The notes beneath the pieces are model-generated. The model did no database searches. It saw nothing but the letters and a program-made list of their open reading frames with translations, and was not told the DNA's origin. 64,000 bases of DNA from Peptococcaceae bacterium BRH_c8a (GTDB lineage Bacteria > Bacillota > Desulfotomaculia > Desulfotomaculales > Desulfallaceae): NCBI GenBank assembly GCA_000961575.1, contig LADP01000013.1, forward strand, positions 62,001-126,000, read 5' to 3'. Every line of letters begins with the position of its first letter. The stretch's first letter is position 1. Of the stretch, positions 62,705 through 64,000 are shown piece after piece. The translations under genes were made by a program, and so were the position numbers.

Positions 62705-63676
62705 ATGTTAGAAATGACTTATGCTCAGGCTATCAACGCTGCCCTTAGGGAAGAGATGAGGCGTGACAGTACTGTTTATATACTGGGCGAAGATGTGGGC
62801 GTCTTTGGCGGCTGCTTTGGTGTTACAACTGGTTTGCTAGAAGAATTCGGCGGCCAGAGGGTGCTGGACACCCCGATATCAGAAACCGCAATCATCGGCA
62901 GCGCTGTCGGTGCGGCTGCAGCGGGGCTTAGGCCGGTGCCGGAAATTATGTTTATGGACTTTATGGCGGTTTGTTTAGACGAATTCTTTAACCAGGCTGC
63001 CAAGATGAGATATATGTTTGGCGGCAAGGCCAAGGTTCCGGTAACCTTGCGCACTGCCTGCGGGGCGGGGGTTGGGGCGGCAGCCCAGCATTCCCAAAGC
63101 CTGGAGGCCTGGTTTACCCACATGCCCGGGGTGAAAGTGGTGATGCCTTCTACACCGGCTGATGCCAAAGGGCTGCTGGTGGCGTCTATTCGGGACGATA
63201 ATCCTGTAATCTTTATTGAACACAAAGTACTTTACGGCTTATCCGGTGAGGTACCTGAAGGGGAATATGTTATTCCTCTGGGCAAGGCCGATATCAAGCG
63301 AAAGGGCAGTGACGTTACCGTTGTAGCTACCGCCATGATGGTGCATAAAGCGCTGGCTGCGGCCCAAACTTTGGCTGGTGAAGGCATTGAAGTGGAAGTT
63401 GTCGACCCCCGCACACTGTCACCTTTGGACAAGGACACTATTTTGGCGTCTGTGGCCAAAACAGGTCGCCTGGTAGTTGTCCACGAGGCCGTGAAAAACA
63501 GCGGCTTTGGCGGGGAAATAGCCGCCATCGTGGCTGAGGAGGGATTTGACTATCTGGATGCCCCCATTATGCGTATCGGGGCTCCCTTTACTCCTGTGCC
63601 CTTTAGCCCGCCTCTTGAGACAGCCTACATCCCGGATGAAAACAAGATTATTGCGGCAATCAAAGAGATATTGTAA
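62705..63676 (+). CDS. acoB: Acetoin dehydrogenase E1 component, beta subunit
   Basis: 323 aa. N-terminal half binds TPP with AcoA (LGEDVGVFGG, DTPISETAIIGSAVGAAAAG), C-terminal half is the transketolase_C domain (EVVDPRTLSPLD). It forms the alpha2beta2 E1. ATG 62705 has AAGGGG 12 bases upstream; GTG 62696 is an alternative. It follows acoA by 39 bases. Confidence 0.92.
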   Translation: MLEMTYAQAINAALREEMRRDSTVYILGEDVGVFGGCFGVTTGLLEEFGGQRVLDTPISETAIIGSAVGAAAAGLRPVPEIMFMDFMAVCLDEFFNQAAKMRYMFGGKAKVPVTLRTACGAGVGAAAQHSQSLEAWFTHMPGVKVVMPSTPADAKGLLVASIRDDNPVIFIEHKVLYGLSGEVPEGEYVIPLGKADIKRKGSDVTVVATAMMVHKALAAAQTLAGEGIEVEVVDPRTLSPLDKDTILASVAKTGRLVVVHEAVKNSGFGGEIAAIVAEEGFDYLDAPIMRIGAPFTPVPFSPPLETAYIPDENKIIAAIKEIL

Positions 63677-63696
63677 ATTAAGAGAGGAAGAGAAAA

Positions 63697-64000
63697 GTGC
63701 CATCTGTGGGGATAATATCCAACCCGGCCTCCGGCAAAGACATCCGGAGGCTGGTGGCCTACGCCACGGTTTTTGGTAACAACGAAAAGGTAAATTTGAT
63801 TAAGAGAGTATTGCTGGGCCTGGATGCGCTGGGGGTGCAAAGGGTTTATTTTATGCCCGAATACTTTGGCTTTTATCACCGGGTTATAGAAAGCCTGAGT
63901 GGACAGCACCGTCCGGCACTTGAAGCCCGTATGTTGGATATGCCCATAGAGGCCAACCAGTCGGATTCCCGGCGGGCGGCCGCCCTGATGGCCAGCGTCG
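63697..64000 (+). CDS. acoX: AcoX-like ATP-NAD kinase family protein (3' end outside the window)
   Basis: First 101 codons from GTG 63697, with GAGGAAG upstream. The start VGIISNPASGKDIRRLVA is the nucleotide-binding glycine-rich stretch of the NAD-kinase-like AcoX group. AcoX is encoded in many acetoin operons, and its exact role is not settled. The reading frame stays open to the end of the window. acoC/acoL (E2/E3) genes would be expected further on. Confidence 0.85.
   Translation, partial: MPSVGIISNPASGKDIRRLVAYATVFGNNEKVNLIKRVLLGLDALGVQRVYFMPEYFGFYHRVIESLSGQHRPALEARMLDMPIEANQSDSRRAAALMASV

Overview
The window looks like chromosomal DNA of a spore-forming, anaerobic Gram-positive bacterium of the Clostridia, most likely a Desulfotomaculum/Pelotomaculum-type member of the Peptococcaceae. 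This rests on gene content: two sigma-54 activators with sigma-54 promoters, a B12-dependent acyl-CoA mutase, a double-cubane 2-hydroxyacyl-CoA-dehydratase-like pair, an acetoin dehydrogenase operon, DUF3231 (CotF-like) proteins and many intergenic palindromic repeats. The genus is an inference; no rRNA gene is present.

Layout. 0-3.6 kb: end of an adenine deaminase gene, an azlCD exporter, and a divergent MocR-type regulator with four TGGATAT boxes. 3.6-10.4 kb: an AT-rich methyltransferase, a flavodoxin-like Fe-S protein, a zinc-ribbon/protein-kinase pair, FmdB, a DUF3160 lipoprotein and a truncated companion. 10.7-17.8 kb: pstSCAB-phoU facing phoPR. 17.8-21.3 kb: a TerD remnant, an ArsB/NhaD-type permease, a scrap yard of gene fragments and two small genes. 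21.4-26.9 kb: a sigma-54 activator followed by two enhancer-like dyads, a sigma-54 promoter, a divergent B12 acyl-CoA mutase (two subunits) and an acyl-CoA ligase. 27.0-29.1 kb: SIR2, a HAM1-like protein and a family-4-like uracil-DNA glycosylase, a candidate phage-defence locus. 29.3-31.3 kb: a double-cubane cluster protein and its activator. 31.7-43.2 kb: a MalT-like regulator, TrkH, an unusual DUF169-CoaE fusion with PHP and DUF2889 genes, a BTAD/TPR regulator, a membrane protein and a DUF3231 protein. 43.5-49.8 kb: an MFS transporter and envelope proteins. 50.0-56.9 kb: an AT-rich block with a CBS protein, a degenerate tRNA-His-like sequence, a catabolic set (DUF6282, lactonase-like MBL, acyl-CoA dehydrogenase, amidase) and a LuxR regulator. 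57.2-64 kb: DUF6506, then acoR and an acetoin operon (dehydrogenase/reductase, VOC protein, acoA, acoB, start of acoX).

Three repeat families stand out. One is a palindrome with the core AAGGGGACAGGGAC, present as single arms, as inverted pairs bounding 195-360 bp elements, and as long hairpins including a perfect 90-bp palindrome. The second is a GTCATTCTGA-type hairpin (three copies). The third is a 125-bp direct repeat bracketing 11.5 kb. The most interesting candidates are the SIR2-HAM1-UDG locus, the sigma-54-driven mutase with a changed active site, the composite palindrome elements, the in-frame TGA between zinc ribbon and kinase, and the tRNA-His-like relic.
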